DNA of 64,000 nt from Listeria valentina (GTDB taxonomy: Bacteria; Bacillota; Bacilli; Lactobacillales; Listeriaceae), in the NCBI RefSeq assembly GCF_011800755.1, contig NZ_JAATJW010000002.1, forward strand, positions 1 through 64,000, read 5' to 3'. A model generated the notes under the pieces. The model saw nothing but the letters and a program-made list of their open reading frames with translations, did no database searches and was not told where the DNA came from. Shown here piece by piece: positions 1 through 9,145 of the stretch. Made by a program: the position numbers and the translations under genes. How positions within the stretch are numbered: position 1 is the first letter of the stretch; each line of letters begins with the position of its first letter.

Positions 1-14
1 CCATACAGTAGCAT
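1..14 (-). CDS. Start of an unidentified gene running off the left edge
   Basis: Only the first codons are inside the window: an ATG at 14-12 reading towards the edge, preceded by an AAGGAG ribosome binding site four bases upstream. A well-formed promoter lies about 40 bases further up (51-79). The product cannot be identified from four codons. The case for a real gene rests on this signal combination and on the fact that guaA, just upstream on the same strand, has its own terminator. Confidence 0.4.
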
Positions 15-50
15 ATTTCTCCTTAAAGTTATTTTTCTGATTTTAAATTA

Positions 51-79
51 ATTTTATCATTTTTGAAGGATTTAGACAA
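51..79 (-). promoter_or_regulatory. Promoter of the left-edge gene
   Basis: On the minus strand a TTGTCT -35 box (74-79) and a TAAAAT -10 box (51-56) are separated by exactly 17 bases, in AT-rich sequence between the guaA terminator and the start codon at 14. Confidence 0.5.
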
Positions 80-160
80 ATTAAATTAGAAGAATTATTA
101 ATAATATTATCTTTAGAAATTAGCTTTTAGATTAATGATTGGTTCAAAGCGACTACTCAA

Positions 161-208
161 AATAAAAAAACAACCGTGATCCCTCTGATTTCAAAGGTTT
201 CACGGTTT
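161..208 (-). terminator. Rho-independent terminator of guaA
   Basis: The arms AACCGTGA (172-179) and TCACGGTT (200-207) form an 8-bp stem. On the minus strand it is followed by a run of T (complement of 164-170). It lies directly after the guaA stop codon. Confidence 0.8.
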
Positions 209-213
209 CTTTA

Positions 214-1776
214 TTATTCCCACTCCACAGTAGCAGGCGGCTTGCTCGTCACGTCATAAACAACGCGGTTGACGTTCTGCACTTCATTCACAATCCGCAC
301 AGAAATCTTCTCAAGTACATCCCACGGAATTCGCGCCCAGTCAGCTGTCATGCCGTCGATACTCGTCACCGCACGAATCACAATTGTGTGATCGTAAGTC
401 CGACCGTCACCCATGACACCCACACTACGAATGTTCGGAAGTGCCGTAAAGTATTGCCAAATCTCGCGGTCAAGCCCAGCTTCTTTGATTTCTTCGCGTA
501 AAATATAGTCCGAGTCCCGCACAATTTCCAGTTTTTCCTCTGTCACTTCGCCTAGCACACGTATTCCAAGTCCAGGACCTGGGAACGGTTGCCGCCAAAC
601 AATCGCATCTGGCATGCCAAGTTCAGTTCCAAGTGCACGTACCTCGTCTTTAAATAGCGTATTTAACGGTTCAATGAGTTTAAAACTCATGTCTTCTGGA
701 AGTCCACCAACGTTATGGTGTGACTTGATCGTTTGCGCTGTCGCTGTTCCACTTTCGATGATGTCTGTATAAAGTGTTCCTTGTGCTAGGAACTCAACGC
801 CATCAAGCTTCCCTGCTTCATCATCAAAGACATAAATAAATTCGTTTCCGATAATTTTACGTTTTTGTTCAGGATCAGAAACTCCTTTTAATTTCGATAA
901 GAAGCGTTCCTTCGCATCTACTTTGATGATATTCATATTGAATTCACCTTGAAGAGTCTCCATAACTTGATCTGCTTCTCCTTTACGAAGCAAACCGTGA
1001 TCGACAAAAATACATGTCAATTGATCGCCAATCGCTTTGTGGATCAAAACGCCAACAACAGAAGAGTCTACACCGCCTGAAAGCGCAAGTAGCACTTTTT
1101 TGTCGCCAACGGTTTCACGGATTTTGTCAATTTCAACTTCGATAAAGTTTTCCATCGACCAGTCCCCTTTGCAACCACAAATGTTAAGCGCAAAGTTTTT
1201 CAAAAGATCATTGCCGTATTCTGAATGGCGAACTTCTGGGTGGAACTGCACGCCGTACATTTTACGATTTTCATCTGCAATAGCTGCAATCGGGCAAGAT
1301 TTACTCGTTCCAATGACTTCGAAATCCTTTGGTGCAGTTACAACAAGGTCTCCGTGACTCATCCAAACAGTTTGATCTGTCGGGATGCCTGCAAATAAAT
1401 GGTTTGGAATTTCTAGATGAACGTTTGCTTTACCGTATTCGCGATCTTTCGCGGGTTCTACTTTTCCATCAAAATGAAGCGTCATCAACTGCATGCCATA
1501 GCAAATTCCAAGAATCGGAATCCCCATTTCAAACAGTCCTTCATCACAGCGGAATGCCCCTTCATCATATACGCTGTTTGGTCCGCCAGAGAAGATGATT
1601 CCCTTCGGATTTAGGGCCTTCATTTCTTCTACCGTAATTGTGTGAGGATGAAGTTCACTATAAACACCAAATTCACGAATGCGTCGTGTAATCAATTGGT
1701 TGTACTGGCTTCCAAAATCCAGAACGATAATTTTTTCTTGTTCGGCAAATTCTTTCATCGTTTTTTCCAAAACCAC
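214..1776 (-). CDS. guaA: GMP synthase (glutamine-hydrolysing)
   Basis: Converts XMP to GMP using ATP and glutamine, the last step of de novo guanine nucleotide synthesis in the cytoplasm. The N-terminal class I glutamine amidotransferase domain (about residues 15-205) shows the GICYGMQ nucleophile region and the HPEV motif. The ATP pyrophosphatase domain follows with the P-loop [11 protein letters not shown], and the C-terminal dimerisation domain has the GPGLGIRV stretch. Length (514-520 residues) is normal. The 1776 start is a GTG; an ATG six codons later (1758-1756) is a plausible alternative, and neither has an ideal ribosome site. The gene has its own downstream terminator and appears monocistronic. 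Confidence 0.97.
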   Translation of the reverse strand: MVLEKTMKEFAEQEKIIVLDFGSQYNQLITRRIREFGVYSELHPHTITVEEMKALNPKGIIFSGGPNSVYDEGAFRCDEGLFEMGIPILGICYGMQLMTLHFDGKVEPAKDREYGKANVHLEIPNHLFAGIPTDQTVWMSHGDLVVTAPKDFEVIGTSKSCPIAAIADENRKMYGVQFHPEVRHSEYGNDLLKNFALNICGCKGDWSMENFIEVEIDKIRETVGDKKVLLALSGGVDSSVVGVLIHKAIGDQLTCIFVDHGLLRKGEADQVMETLQGEFNMNIIKVDAKERFLSKLKGVSDPEQKRKIIGNEFIYVFDDEAGKLDGVEFLAQGTLYTDIIESGTATAQTIKSHHNVGGLPEDMSFKLIEPLNTLFKDEVRALGTELGMPDAIVWRQPFPGPGLGIRVLGEVTEEKLEIVRDSDYILREEIKEAGLDREIWQYFTALPNIRSVGVMGDGRTYDHTIVIRAVTSIDGMTADWARIPWDVLEKISVRIVNEVQNVNRVVYDVTSKPPATVEWE

Positions 1777-1824
1777 CTTATCTATAAAATTAAGCCGAAT
1801 AAAATCGGCTCGCTCACTAACAAA

Positions 1825-1850
1825 GAAAAGGACAATCGCTTGCCCTTTTC
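1825..1850 (-). terminator. Probable terminator between the ABM-domain gene and guaA
   Basis: GAAAAGG (1825-1831) and CCTTTTC (1844-1850) pair, and the inner CAA/TTG extends the stem around a TCGC loop. The T-rich tail on the minus strand is short, so partial read-through into guaA is possible. Confidence 0.45.
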
Positions 1851-1914
1851 AATCTTCTTTCATTTTAACGTCAAGTATCAAATCTTGCAACCCCGTTTGT
1901 GAATTTTCCTCGTC

Positions 1915-2223
1915 TTAAAGCCCTTTTCCACCTAAAAGATCCAGTTCTTTATTGCGCTCAACTTCACGAATTAACGGTGCTCCACGTTCAATCACTGCTT
2001 TTACGTCCGGGTTATCGAGCGAAGCATGATGGCGTCCTTCATCCGTCCACATTTCAACTACAAAAACAGTATCTTCATCTTGTTCAGAAGTTCCAACGAT
2101 GTATTCAAGACAAGCTGGGATGTCTTCCATGACAGCTGCTCCTTCTAGCAAAATTTCGGCTAATTCCTTTTGCTGCCCTGCATGCGCATGGAATGTTGTA
2201 ATTAATCCATAACCTACCTTCAT
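1915..2223 (-). CDS. Antibiotic biosynthesis monooxygenase (ABM) domain protein, YgiN-like
   Basis: About 102 residues starting MKVGYGLITTFHA. The fold matches the small ferredoxin-like ABM family (putative quinol monooxygenases and haem-type monooxygenases): an initial beta strand, an amphipathic helix (QQKELAEILLEGA), and the late FVVEMWTDEGRHHASL strand-turn with His residues typical of YgiN-like proteins. The ATG at 2223 is chosen because GGAGGA lies just upstream and overlaps the end of nadE. It is probably co-transcribed with nadE and pncB. The substrate is unknown; family membership is clear but function is inferred. Confidence 0.8.
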   Translation of the reverse strand: MKVGYGLITTFHAHAGQQKELAEILLEGAAVMEDIPACLEYIVGTSEQDEDTVFVVEMWTDEGRHHASLDNPDVKAVIERGAPLIREVERNKELDLLGGKGL

Positions 2224-2237
2224 TTCGTTTCCTCCTC

Positions 2238-3059
2238 CTATTTCCAAAAATCATCAAAAATCGTAATCGGCATGTGGCGTTTGTGCAGTGATTTCAAATA
2301 CCAGCTTTCAATTTTGGCTGCTGCTTCACCCGAAACAGGCTTACCTTCTAAGTAATCATCAATTTCATCATAAGTTACACCAAGCGCCACTTCGTCAGGT
2401 AATGCCGGTTTATCCTCTTCCAAATCCGCAGTCGGTTTTTTCAAGTATAAATGCTCTGGACACCCTAATGCTTTAAGCAACATTTTTCCTTGGCGTTTAT
2501 TTAAACGGAAAATCGGATTGATGTCCGTTCCTCCGTCGCCATATTTCGTATAAAAGCCCGTCACCGCTTCCGCCGAGTGATCCGTTCCAACCACCACACC
2601 TTGGTGCATTGCCGCAACTGAATACTGGGCTTTCATCCGTTCCCGCGCTTTTTCATTTCCCTTCGCAAAATCAGTTAGCAAAATACCAGCTTCTTTCAAC
2701 GTTTGCGCGCTAGCGTCGACCGCAGCCTTAATATTAATCACAACCGTTTGATCAGGCGCAATAAATTCCAAGGCATCTTGCCGGTCCGCCTCATCTAACT
2801 GCTCGCCATAAGGAAGACTCACCGCAAGAAACTGGTAGTCCCCTCCCGTCTCTTCGCGAAGCTCAGAAATAGCGATTTGAGTCAGCTTACCAACTAAAGT
2901 GGAGTCTTGCCCACCTGAAATCCCCAAAACAAGGCTTCTCAAAAATGAATTTTTCTTCAAATAGTCTTTGAGCAACTCGACACTTTTCCGAATTTCTTCT
3001 TGAGGATCAATTTCAGCTTTGACCTTCATTTCTGCTAAAATTTGTTCTCTAATATCCAT
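2238..3059 (-). CDS. nadE: NH3-dependent NAD+ synthetase
   Basis: Makes NAD+ from nicotinic acid adenine dinucleotide, ATP and ammonia. The 273 residues match the short bacterial enzyme without a glutaminase domain. The ATP-pyrophosphatase P-loop is visible as [13 protein letters not shown] (about residues 44-56), followed by the VGTDHSAEA and GDGGTDINP motifs of the NadE active site. An AGGAGG ribosome site precedes ATG 3059. It follows pncB by 25 bases, so the two consecutive steps of nicotinate salvage are co-expressed. Confidence 0.97.
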   Translation of the reverse strand: MDIREQILAEMKVKAEIDPQEEIRKSVELLKDYLKKNSFLRSLVLGISGGQDSTLVGKLTQIAISELREETGGDYQFLAVSLPYGEQLDEADRQDALEFIAPDQTVVINIKAAVDASAQTLKEAGILLTDFAKGNEKARERMKAQYSVAAMHQGVVVGTDHSAEAVTGFYTKYGDGGTDINPIFRLNKRQGKMLLKALGCPEHLYLKKPTADLEEDKPALPDEVALGVTYDEIDDYLEGKPVSGEAAAKIESWYLKSLHKRHMPITIFDDFWK

Positions 3060-3084
3060 TCAATGGGCCTCCTATCCGTTTCAC

Positions 3085-4575
3085 TTACAAAGGAAAATCA
3101 AGATCAACTGGCGAATGAAGCTGTACGCTTTTTCGCACTTTCTCGATATTTTTCATTTTATTCTTCCAACATTTGACACTTAAGTCAACTGGATACTGCT
3201 CTGGTCGAACAGTTCGTTTGTACTCACCCCAAAGAAGCGCAAGGTTTTTTTCTTTGTACGCTTTAATCTCTTCAAGTGACGGCAAGTCATACACGCGTTT
3301 CCCGCTTTCAAAAACCGGTATAAGCAGTTCTTTCGCTTGGAAATTTTTCACTGTTTTTGTGATATAAGTGTGCACTGGGTGGAACATCGTCAGCTCTTTC
3401 ACGTCATCAAGCGATTCATCTGCCATCGCAATATAATCGCCTTCCGCTTTCGGACGCTTGCTTTCGGAAATAATCCGATAAACTCGTTTTTCCCCAGGCG
3501 TTGACACTTTTTCCGTGTTGCTTGAAAGTTTTATCGAGTCTTGCAAAACATCATTTTCATCCGCAATCGCCGCCATTTTATAGACTGCTCCAAGTGCTGG
3601 TTGATCGTAGGCTGTAATCAGCTTGGTTCCAACACCCCAAGAATCGATTTTTGCTTTTTGCGCTTTAAGCGACAAAATCGTATGCTCATCCAAATCACTT
3701 GAAGCAAAAATTTTCGCATCCGTAAACCCTGCTTCATCAAGCATTTGCCGTGCTTTCTTAGAAAGAAACGCCATATCTCCGCTATCTAGCCGAATCCCGA
3801 TAAAATTGATTTCATCGCCAAGCTCTTGCGCTACTCGGATGGCATTCGGAACGCCCGATTTAAGCGTATCATAAGTATCCACTAAGAAAATAGAATTTTT
3901 GTGCGTCCTCGCATAGCTTTTAAACGCCTCATATTCATCCCGGTACGCCTGAACCATCGCATGCGCCATCGTTCCAGAAACCGGAATCCCAAAAATTTTG
4001 CCGGCACGCACGTTACTTGTCGAATCACAGCCGCCAATGTAAGCTGCACGCGTGCCCCAAATTGCCGCATCCATTTCCTGCGCACGACGCGTGCCGAACT
4101 CTGCTAAGCTATCATCATCCACTACAGAACGAATCCGAGCGGCCTTTGTTGCGATCAGCGTTTGGAAGTTCACAATATTTAATAGCGCCGTTTCGATCAA
4201 CTGGGCTTCCGCAAGGTTCGCTTCCACTTGTATAATGGGTTCAGTTTTAAACACAAATTCCCCTTCGCGAGCTGAACGAATCGTTCCACTAAACTTAAAG
4301 TTTTTTAAGTAGTCTAAAAAGGGACCATCAAATCCCAGTTCATCATGCACATATTGAATATCGCTTTCTGTGAAACGTAAATTTTCAATGTACGAAACAA
4401 TGCGCTCAAGCCCTGCAAAAACCACATAGCCAGAATTAAACGGCATTTCACGGAAGAAAACTTCAAAAATACTTCTTCGTTCATGAATTCCGTCATCAAA
4501 ATAAGCTTTCATCATATTTAACTGATACAAATCAGTGTGTAAAGTTAAACTATCATCTTGATATAAGTTTGTCAT
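3085..4575 (-). CDS. pncB: Nicotinate phosphoribosyltransferase
   Basis: Entry enzyme of the Preiss-Handler salvage pathway: nicotinate plus PRPP and ATP to nicotinate mononucleotide. The 496-residue length fits the long Gram-positive form. Recognisable motifs are the N-terminal LHTDLYQLNMMKAYF, the EFGTRRAQE active-site segment, the SGTMAHA loop and the IRLDSGD phosphate-binding segment. It is first in the pncB-nadE-ABM unit, with a promoter at 4631-4659. Confidence 0.96.
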   Translation of the reverse strand: MTNLYQDDSLTLHTDLYQLNMMKAYFDDGIHERRSIFEVFFREMPFNSGYVVFAGLERIVSYIENLRFTESDIQYVHDELGFDGPFLDYLKNFKFSGTIRSAREGEFVFKTEPIIQVEANLAEAQLIETALLNIVNFQTLIATKAARIRSVVDDDSLAEFGTRRAQEMDAAIWGTRAAYIGGCDSTSNVRAGKIFGIPVSGTMAHAMVQAYRDEYEAFKSYARTHKNSIFLVDTYDTLKSGVPNAIRVAQELGDEINFIGIRLDSGDMAFLSKKARQMLDEAGFTDAKIFASSDLDEHTILSLKAQKAKIDSWGVGTKLITAYDQPALGAVYKMAAIADENDVLQDSIKLSSNTEKVSTPGEKRVYRIISESKRPKAEGDYIAMADESLDDVKELTMFHPVHTYITKTVKNFQAKELLIPVFESGKRVYDLPSLEEIKAYKEKNLALLWGEYKRTVRPEQYPVDLSVKCWKNKMKNIEKVRKSVQLHSPVDLDFPL

Positions 4576-4630
4576 GGTTTTTCTCCCATCCTTGTTCTAG
4601 CCTCATCTGGCTGAAATCACACTTACAAAC

Positions 4631-4659
4631 ATCATAGCATAATTTTTTACATCTGAAAA
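4631..4659 (-). promoter_or_regulatory. Promoter of the pncB-nadE unit
   Basis: On the minus strand TTTTCA (-35) and TATGAT (-10) are 17 bases apart, and the -10 is extended by an upstream TG (TGCTATGAT). It lies about 55 bases before the pncB ATG. Confidence 0.5.
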
Positions 4660-4688
4660 TTTTCTTGCGCTCTGCCCAAAAAGCCAAC

Positions 4689-5072
4689 TCAGCGCAAATC
4701 CTCTTTAATTTGTGTAGTCGAAATCCCGTCGGTTCTCGGTAAATAAACCACTTCACAGTAAGGCTTTAAAAAATCAAACTCGCCTTTCCAGTCATCGCCC
4801 ATGACAAATACGTCCACATCATGAGTTTTAATGTCCGATACCTTTTGATCCCAGTTTTCTTCCGGAATCACTTCGTCCACATAACGAATCGCTTCTAAAA
4901 TCAACTTGCGATGTGAGTAGCTGTGATAGGCTTCTTTATGTTTGATTCGGTTAAATGAATCGGTTGACAAGGCCACGATGAGATAATCGCCCATTTCTTT
5001 TGCACGTCGCAAAAGCTCGATATGCCCCCAGTGTAACAAATCAAATGTGCCGTAAGTAATCACCTTTTTCAT
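4689..5072 (-). CDS. tagD: Glycerol-3-phosphate cytidylyltransferase
   Basis: Forms CDP-glycerol, the donor for the glycerol phosphate linkage unit or chain of wall teichoic acid. The 127 residues begin MKKVITYGTFDLLHWGHIEL, with the HxGH nucleotidyltransferase signature (HWGH); the RTDGISTTQI segment near the end is the second family motif. The ATG at 5072 is chosen over longer in-frame starts because it matches the TagD N-terminus exactly. It sits directly downstream of a CDP-glycerol transferase gene, 14 bases away. Confidence 0.96.
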   Translation of the reverse strand: MKKVITYGTFDLLHWGHIELLRRAKEMGDYLIVALSTDSFNRIKHKEAYHSYSHRKLILEAIRYVDEVIPEENWDQKVSDIKTHDVDVFVMGDDWKGEFDFLKPYCEVVYLPRTDGISTTQIKEDLR

Positions 5073-5086
5073 GTTTCCACTCTCTT

Positions 5087-6226
5087 TCAAAGTTTTTTCT
5101 GGATAAAATCGACGAGATTTGCAGCGGAATGCCCTTTTGAATATTGATTCCAAGTTGTGCTGAAGCGCGCAATTTCCTCTAGATCCGCCTCATCATTTAG
5201 GATACCATGAGCAAGCGATTCTGTCGTGAGATAGGGCTTCCCAGGGATCAGTGCTGAAAACCCTGTAACAAGGCCGCGCTCCCGGTCGTATTGCTCAATA
5301 TCTGGCGTGAAGAAATAAATAGGACGGCCAAGTAAAGCAAATTCAAATGGTGAGGAAGAATAATCCGTCACAAGCACATCTGAGCCTGCTAAGGCTTCGC
5401 GCATCGATTCGTTCTTGTGAAAAAGCTTCACGAACTCATCTTCCGGAATGTCTGCGTCCGCTTGGATCGAAGGATGGAGCTTCAGCAAGAGCACAAACTT
5501 GTCCGCAAGAAGAGCGCGCATTTTTTCAAGATCAAGCAAGAGCTGCGCCTGATTTAGCTCCTTATCCCGGAACGTCGGTGCGTACAAAATCGTTTTTTTG
5601 TGGTATTTCTCCTGATAACTAGCCCGAATCCGGTTGATTTCTTCTTGGTCAAAAAAGTAATCTGTACTTGGCACACCTGTTTTTAGTAACAGGTCCTCAC
5701 TTTCAAGTAAAAAAGAGCGCTTGAAAATTTCTCCCATCGCATCAGAACCCACGACCACCTTGTGAAAACGAGCATAAACGGCTTTAAAACGATTTTGTTC
5801 ACTTTTTGTACGTAAAGCTGTAGCCTTGTCTTCCCAAGCAAACTTCTTGAGTGCTCCGTTCGCATGCCAAATTTGAATACAGCACGCGTCCTTTTTAAAG
5901 TTTATTGCCGCAAGCTCAGGGAAATAATTATCCACGATCACCACTTTCGCCCGGCTCATATGATACAGTCGCTTGAAAACAGAAGCAAAAGTTAGCGGAA
6001 TCGTTCGGACAAAATTGTAAGAAAGCTTCGATTCATCAACGCGCGGGTCATAAAAAACGATCGTCTCCGGGGAAACGCGCAAGTCAGCCATTTTTTTTAA
6101 AATTTGCTCGGGATTATCTTGAAAAGTTACGAGCATGACCACTTTAGTTTGCAACTTAAGCGGTCGAAAAATTGCGGCGATCCCACGCAAAATGAGCATG
6201 TAAATTTGTGCCAGAATTCGTTTCAT
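5087..6226 (-). CDS. CDP-glycerol:glycerophosphotransferase (TagB/TagF family)
   Basis: About 379 residues of the CDP-glycerol glycerophosphotransferase family, which transfers glycerol phosphate to undecaprenyl-linked teichoic acid intermediates at the inner membrane face. Motifs seen: QIWHANGALKKFAWE, TILYAPTFRDKE, LLLKLHP, and SDVLVTDYSSSPFEFALLGRP. The N-terminus (MKRILAQIYMLILRGIAAIF) is a membrane-associating amphipathic or hydrophobic segment. ATG 6226 has AGGAG 10 bases upstream. The single-domain size fits a TagB-like primase or short TagF; which one cannot be told from sequence alone. Confidence 0.9.
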   Translation of the reverse strand: MKRILAQIYMLILRGIAAIFRPLKLQTKVVMLVTFQDNPEQILKKMADLRVSPETIVFYDPRVDESKLSYNFVRTIPLTFASVFKRLYHMSRAKVVIVDNYFPELAAINFKKDACCIQIWHANGALKKFAWEDKATALRTKSEQNRFKAVYARFHKVVVGSDAMGEIFKRSFLLESEDLLLKTGVPSTDYFFDQEEINRIRASYQEKYHKKTILYAPTFRDKELNQAQLLLDLEKMRALLADKFVLLLKLHPSIQADADIPEDEFVKLFHKNESMREALAGSDVLVTDYSSSPFEFALLGRPIYFFTPDIEQYDRERGLVTGFSALIPGKPYLTTESLAHGILNDEADLEEIARFSTTWNQYSKGHSAANLVDFIQKKL

Positions 6227-6255
6227 TTCAGGTCCACTCCTCCTAATATGTAGCA

Positions 6256-6283
6256 AGAGGTGCCGCAATCCTGCGGCACCTCT
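6256..6283 (-). other. Strong intercistronic hairpin between tarJ and the tagB-like gene
   Basis: A perfect 12-bp inverted repeat AGAGGTGCCGCA/TGCGGCACCTCT with a four-base loop. There is no T-run on the minus strand, so it is not a standard terminator. It lies 30 bases upstream of the next gene and could be a processing or stability element. Confidence 0.75.
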
Positions 6284-6301
6284 CTTTTCAATCTTTGAAA
6301 G

Positions 6302-7327
6302 TTAAATATTCCACGCCATAACGGTTTTGCCCCATGGACTGCGCAAATCGGCTTCGAAAGCTTCAATTACATCTTGAATGCTTCTTACGTCATGCACTTC
6401 GCCAACGAGGTTGGAAAGGTATTCCACAGCACGTCGATTACTGCTTAGAAAATCAACAGTTGCTTGGAAATCCACTCGCCCGCTTCGGCTACTTCCATAA
6501 AGTGTTAACCCTTTTTCAAGCACCATACGCGTATCCACTTCAATTGGATACTCAGATACGCCGAGTAAGGAAATCGTTCCTTCTGGTTTGATCAAATCAA
6601 TAATTTGATCCACTGCATACTGACTTCCCTTCCCACCAGCGCATTCAAACGCTTGATCAATCTCTAAATCTTCTGGAATCGCATCAATGCTATAAGCCGC
6701 ATCTACAAACGAGAAGAAATCAAGTTTATAAGGTGTTTTCCCGAAAATATATACTTTTGCATCTGGGAACATATTTTTTAGTAGCAAACAAGTGATGAAA
6801 CCAAGATTGCCATCACCCCAAACCCCAAACGAAGAACGATTGGCATCTGCGCGAGAATCAAAACGACGCACAGCATGAACAGCAACTGAAATCAGTTCAG
6901 AAAAAGCTGCCACGGTCATATCTAAATCTTCAGGTAAAGCAATCAGTCGGTCGCGACGCATGAACACATTGTCTTGCATCAAACCATCAAATCCACTTGA
7001 GCGAAACTTGCTGCTTCGCAAATAGTTTTCCGCGATCACAGGATCTTTTTCAAAAGGTGTATTCGGGATCATCACGACTTTTGTCCCGATTGGAAATTCT
7101 TTTTTGGCATCATAAACAACTTCGCCAACGCCTTCATGAATTAAAGCCATCGGTAGTTTCTTAGCTAAAATTTCTTTGCCGCGTGACCCCGTATAATAAC
7201 GCTGGTCAGCTGCACAAATTGAGAGATACGTTGGGCGAACAACGACAGCATCTTCAGTCAGCGTTTCATCAATATTGGCAACTTCAAATTGTCTTTCCGA
7301 AACAAGCCGGTATACTTGATTAATCAT
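6302..7327 (-). CDS. tarJ: Ribulose-5-phosphate reductase (NADPH), TarJ
   Basis: Zinc-dependent medium-chain dehydrogenase that reduces ribulose 5-phosphate to ribitol 5-phosphate for CDP-ribitol synthesis. Landmarks in the 341-residue protein include [20 protein letters not shown] near the N-terminus, the [14 protein letters not shown] zinc-site region and the [11 protein letters not shown] dinucleotide-binding loop. The ATG at 7327 overlaps the last bases of tarI by 8 nt, with AGGAG 10 bases upstream, so the pair is translationally coupled as in staphylococci and other Listeria. Confidence 0.93.
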   Translation of the reverse strand: MINQVYRLVSERQFEVANIDETLTEDAVVVRPTYLSICAADQRYYTGSRGKEILAKKLPMALIHEGVGEVVYDAKKEFPIGTKVVMIPNTPFEKDPVIAENYLRSSKFRSSGFDGLMQDNVFMRRDRLIALPEDLDMTVAAFSELISVAVHAVRRFDSRADANRSSFGVWGDGNLGFITCLLLKNMFPDAKVYIFGKTPYKLDFFSFVDAAYSIDAIPEDLEIDQAFECAGGKGSQYAVDQIIDLIKPEGTISLLGVSEYPIEVDTRMVLEKGLTLYGSSRSGRVDFQATVDFLSSNRRAVEYLSNLVGEVHDVRSIQDVIEAFEADLRSPWGKTVMAWNI

Positions 7328-8033
7328 GGCTAATCCGCTCCTGTATAATCGCATTGGCTACTTGCATATCATAAGGTGTAGTAATCTTAATGTTAAAAAT
7401 TTCACCTTTCACGAGACTCACTTTTTCTCCGGCAAGCAGACAAATTTTGCAGGCATCCGTTAAAATTTGTTTTTGCTCATCAGAAAGAGCATGATAATGA
7501 TCACTAAGACGCTTCATGTTAAAGCTTTGCGGCGTTTGCCCTTGGTACATTACGTCACGTACCGGAATATCTGTAATAAATTCATGGTTGGTCGATTCAA
7601 CAATTGTATCCGTAGCTGTGATCACCGTATCCACTGCCCCGTATTCAAGTGCAGCATTAATATTTTCTTCGATAATTCGATGTGTTAGAAATGGACGAAC
7701 GGCATCATGTGTAATTAAAACATCTTCTTCAGTTAACCCGTAGTTTTGTTCAACATGACGAATCCCACTCATAATCGTTTCATTGCGATCAGCTCCGCCT
7801 TCAATAACAATCACACGTTCATCTTGAATATACTTTTTCAAAACATCTTCGGTATGATTGATCCATTCTTTTGGCGAAGCCACAAGAATTTTATCGAAAC
7901 GAGCATTTAAGATAAATTTCTCAACCGTATGAACGATAACAGGTTTGCCGTTTAGTGGCAGATACTGCTTGGGCATACTTACATTTCCCATTCGTGTACC
8001 TTTACCCCCAGCAAGAATTTCAGCATAGATCAT
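7320..8033 (-). CDS. tarI: Ribitol-5-phosphate cytidylyltransferase, TarI
   Basis: Makes CDP-ribitol from CTP and ribitol 5-phosphate. The 237 residues match the IspD/TarI family: [13 protein letters not shown] at the N-terminus, [22 protein letters not shown] in the middle and the [17 protein letters not shown] loop. Together with tarJ it shows that the wall polymer contains ribitol phosphate. An extended -10 promoter lies just upstream (8085-8090). Confidence 0.95.
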   Translation of the reverse strand: MIYAEILAGGKGTRMGNVSMPKQYLPLNGKPVIVHTVEKFILNARFDKILVASPKEWINHTEDVLKKYIQDERVIVIEGGADRNETIMSGIRHVEQNYGLTEEDVLITHDAVRPFLTHRIIEENINAALEYGAVDTVITATDTIVESTNHEFITDIPVRDVMYQGQTPQSFNMKRLSDHYHALSDEQKQILTDACKICLLAGEKVSLVKGEIFNIKITTPYDMQVANAIIQERISHD

Positions 8034-8084
8034 TTTTTATAGTCTCCTTTATCTCTAAAGATTGAAAGCTAACATAACACATGT

Positions 8085-8093
8085 ATTATAACA
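8085..8093 (-). promoter_or_regulatory. Extended -10 promoter of tarIJ
   Basis: On the minus strand TGTTATAAT gives a perfect TATAAT with the upstream TGn extension, about 50 bases before the tarI start. No good -35 box is evident. Confidence 0.5.
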
Positions 8094-8097
8094 CAAG

Positions 8098-8132
8098 AAA
8101 AGAAAAAGAAGGGAAAAACTCTTCTTTTTCTT
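8098..8132 (-). terminator. Terminator after the unidentified gene 8150-9145
   Basis: Perfect 12-bp repeat AAGAAAAAGAAG (8100-8111) and CTTCTTTTTCTT (8121-8132). The minus-strand 3' side is T-rich. It separates the 8150-11439 pair from tarIJ. Confidence 0.7.
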
Positions 8133-8149
8133 AAGCAAGTCAGTCTGTC

Positions 8150-9145
8150 TTATTTTTGAGCGAAGTAAAGTTCATTACATTTACGTAGCGGCTTTTCTGA
8201 ATTTGCACGAACCGCTTTATAAAGCGCATTGGTTGCTTGTCGGTAAAATCTCAAGTAATAGCTTCTTGAGTTAAAATGCAATTGACTAAATAAGAATGTC
8301 CCAAATTCCAAATAGAGTTTCATAAATTCAGAGTCCCCGTGGATTTTTTCATAATATTCAACAGGAATTTGTACAAAGTAATAGCCGAGTGAAACCAGTC
8401 CCGAAACGACTGTTTTTTCAAGTTGTTTGAGCTCTTGGAACAGTTTAGCTAAAATTTCGCGTGCAGCTGAAGAGTTTCCTTGTTCCACTTCTGTTTGAAA
8501 AGCAGGCCCTACTCGCGTATTGATTAAATAATTGAGAAAGTTGATTTCAAATTCTTGATTTAATAAAGGAATTTGACAGTTTTCTCGTTGACGCCTTACC
8601 CACTTAACGAATAATGCAGCTGTTTTATCTAAATCGAGCTCATCTGAATTTTTGACTTTTGGTTCCTTCCAAGTTTCAAGAATCCGTTCTTTAACGATAG
8701 AATCTGTCGATCGAAGTAGTTGATATATCAATACTTCAAATGGCAGATTTTCTTGTAGCATTGCTATTTTTTCAAGTAAAGCGGTTCTTCTAAACATTAA
8801 ATAGCTGTAGTTTTCAGGCAAAACCAGAAACGGATCTTTTTCAATATATGTCGGAATACTAATTTTAATTTCATCGATAAATTGAAATCCATCCTTTTCA
8901 AGAAAAAGTTCTTTGTTTTCCTGTTTTTTCAAGAACTGCGTGTAAACGGGATTGGCAAGGAAATAAAAAATGTCTTGCGAAACAAACTCGGCTTGATACT
9001 TTTCAAAGAAACGCAACATTTGCTTTTCTGCTTTTTCATCTTTTACGGTTTGGAAAACAATAAAAGTAGCATCAAGTGGTGTAAGTAGTTCTGCGATATC
9101 TTTAGCCGTTAAATTTTGATCCGCTTCTATGGGTAAAAATTTCAT
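8150..9145 (-). CDS. Unrecognised protein coupled to the teichoic acid glycosyltransferase fusion
   Basis: A 331-residue protein that I cannot assign to a family. It has no signal peptide or clear membrane segment and looks soluble and mostly helical, rich in Leu, Glu, Phe and Tyr. The N-terminal 100 residues (for example TPLDATFIVFQTVK) resemble an alpha/beta segment, followed by helical stretches. Its ATG (9145) overlaps the stop codon of the preceding gene in an ATGA, with AAGGAGG upstream, so the two proteins are made together. Context implies a role in wall teichoic acid synthesis, perhaps as a partner of the fusion transferase. It is clearly a real gene; its function is unknown. Confidence 0.85.
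   Translation of the reverse strand: MKFLPIEADQNLTAKDIAELLTPLDATFIVFQTVKDEKAEKQMLRFFEKYQAEFVSQDIFYFLANPVYTQFLKKQENKELFLEKDGFQFIDEIKISIPTYIEKDPFLVLPENYSYLMFRRTALLEKIAMLQENLPFEVLIYQLLRSTDSIVKERILETWKEPKVKNSDELDLDKTAALFVKWVRRQRENCQIPLLNQEFEINFLNYLINTRVGPAFQTEVEQGNSSAAREILAKLFQELKQLEKTVVSGLVSLGYYFVQIPVEYYEKIHGDSEFMKLYLEFGTFLFSQLHFNSRSYYLRFYRQATNALYKAVRANSEKPLRKCNELYFAQK

Noticed and set aside
4668-4696. Hairpin GCGCT...AGCGC at the end of tagD as a terminator
   Set aside because: Only five outer pairs, mismatches inside, and no T-run; it also overlaps the tagD stop codon.
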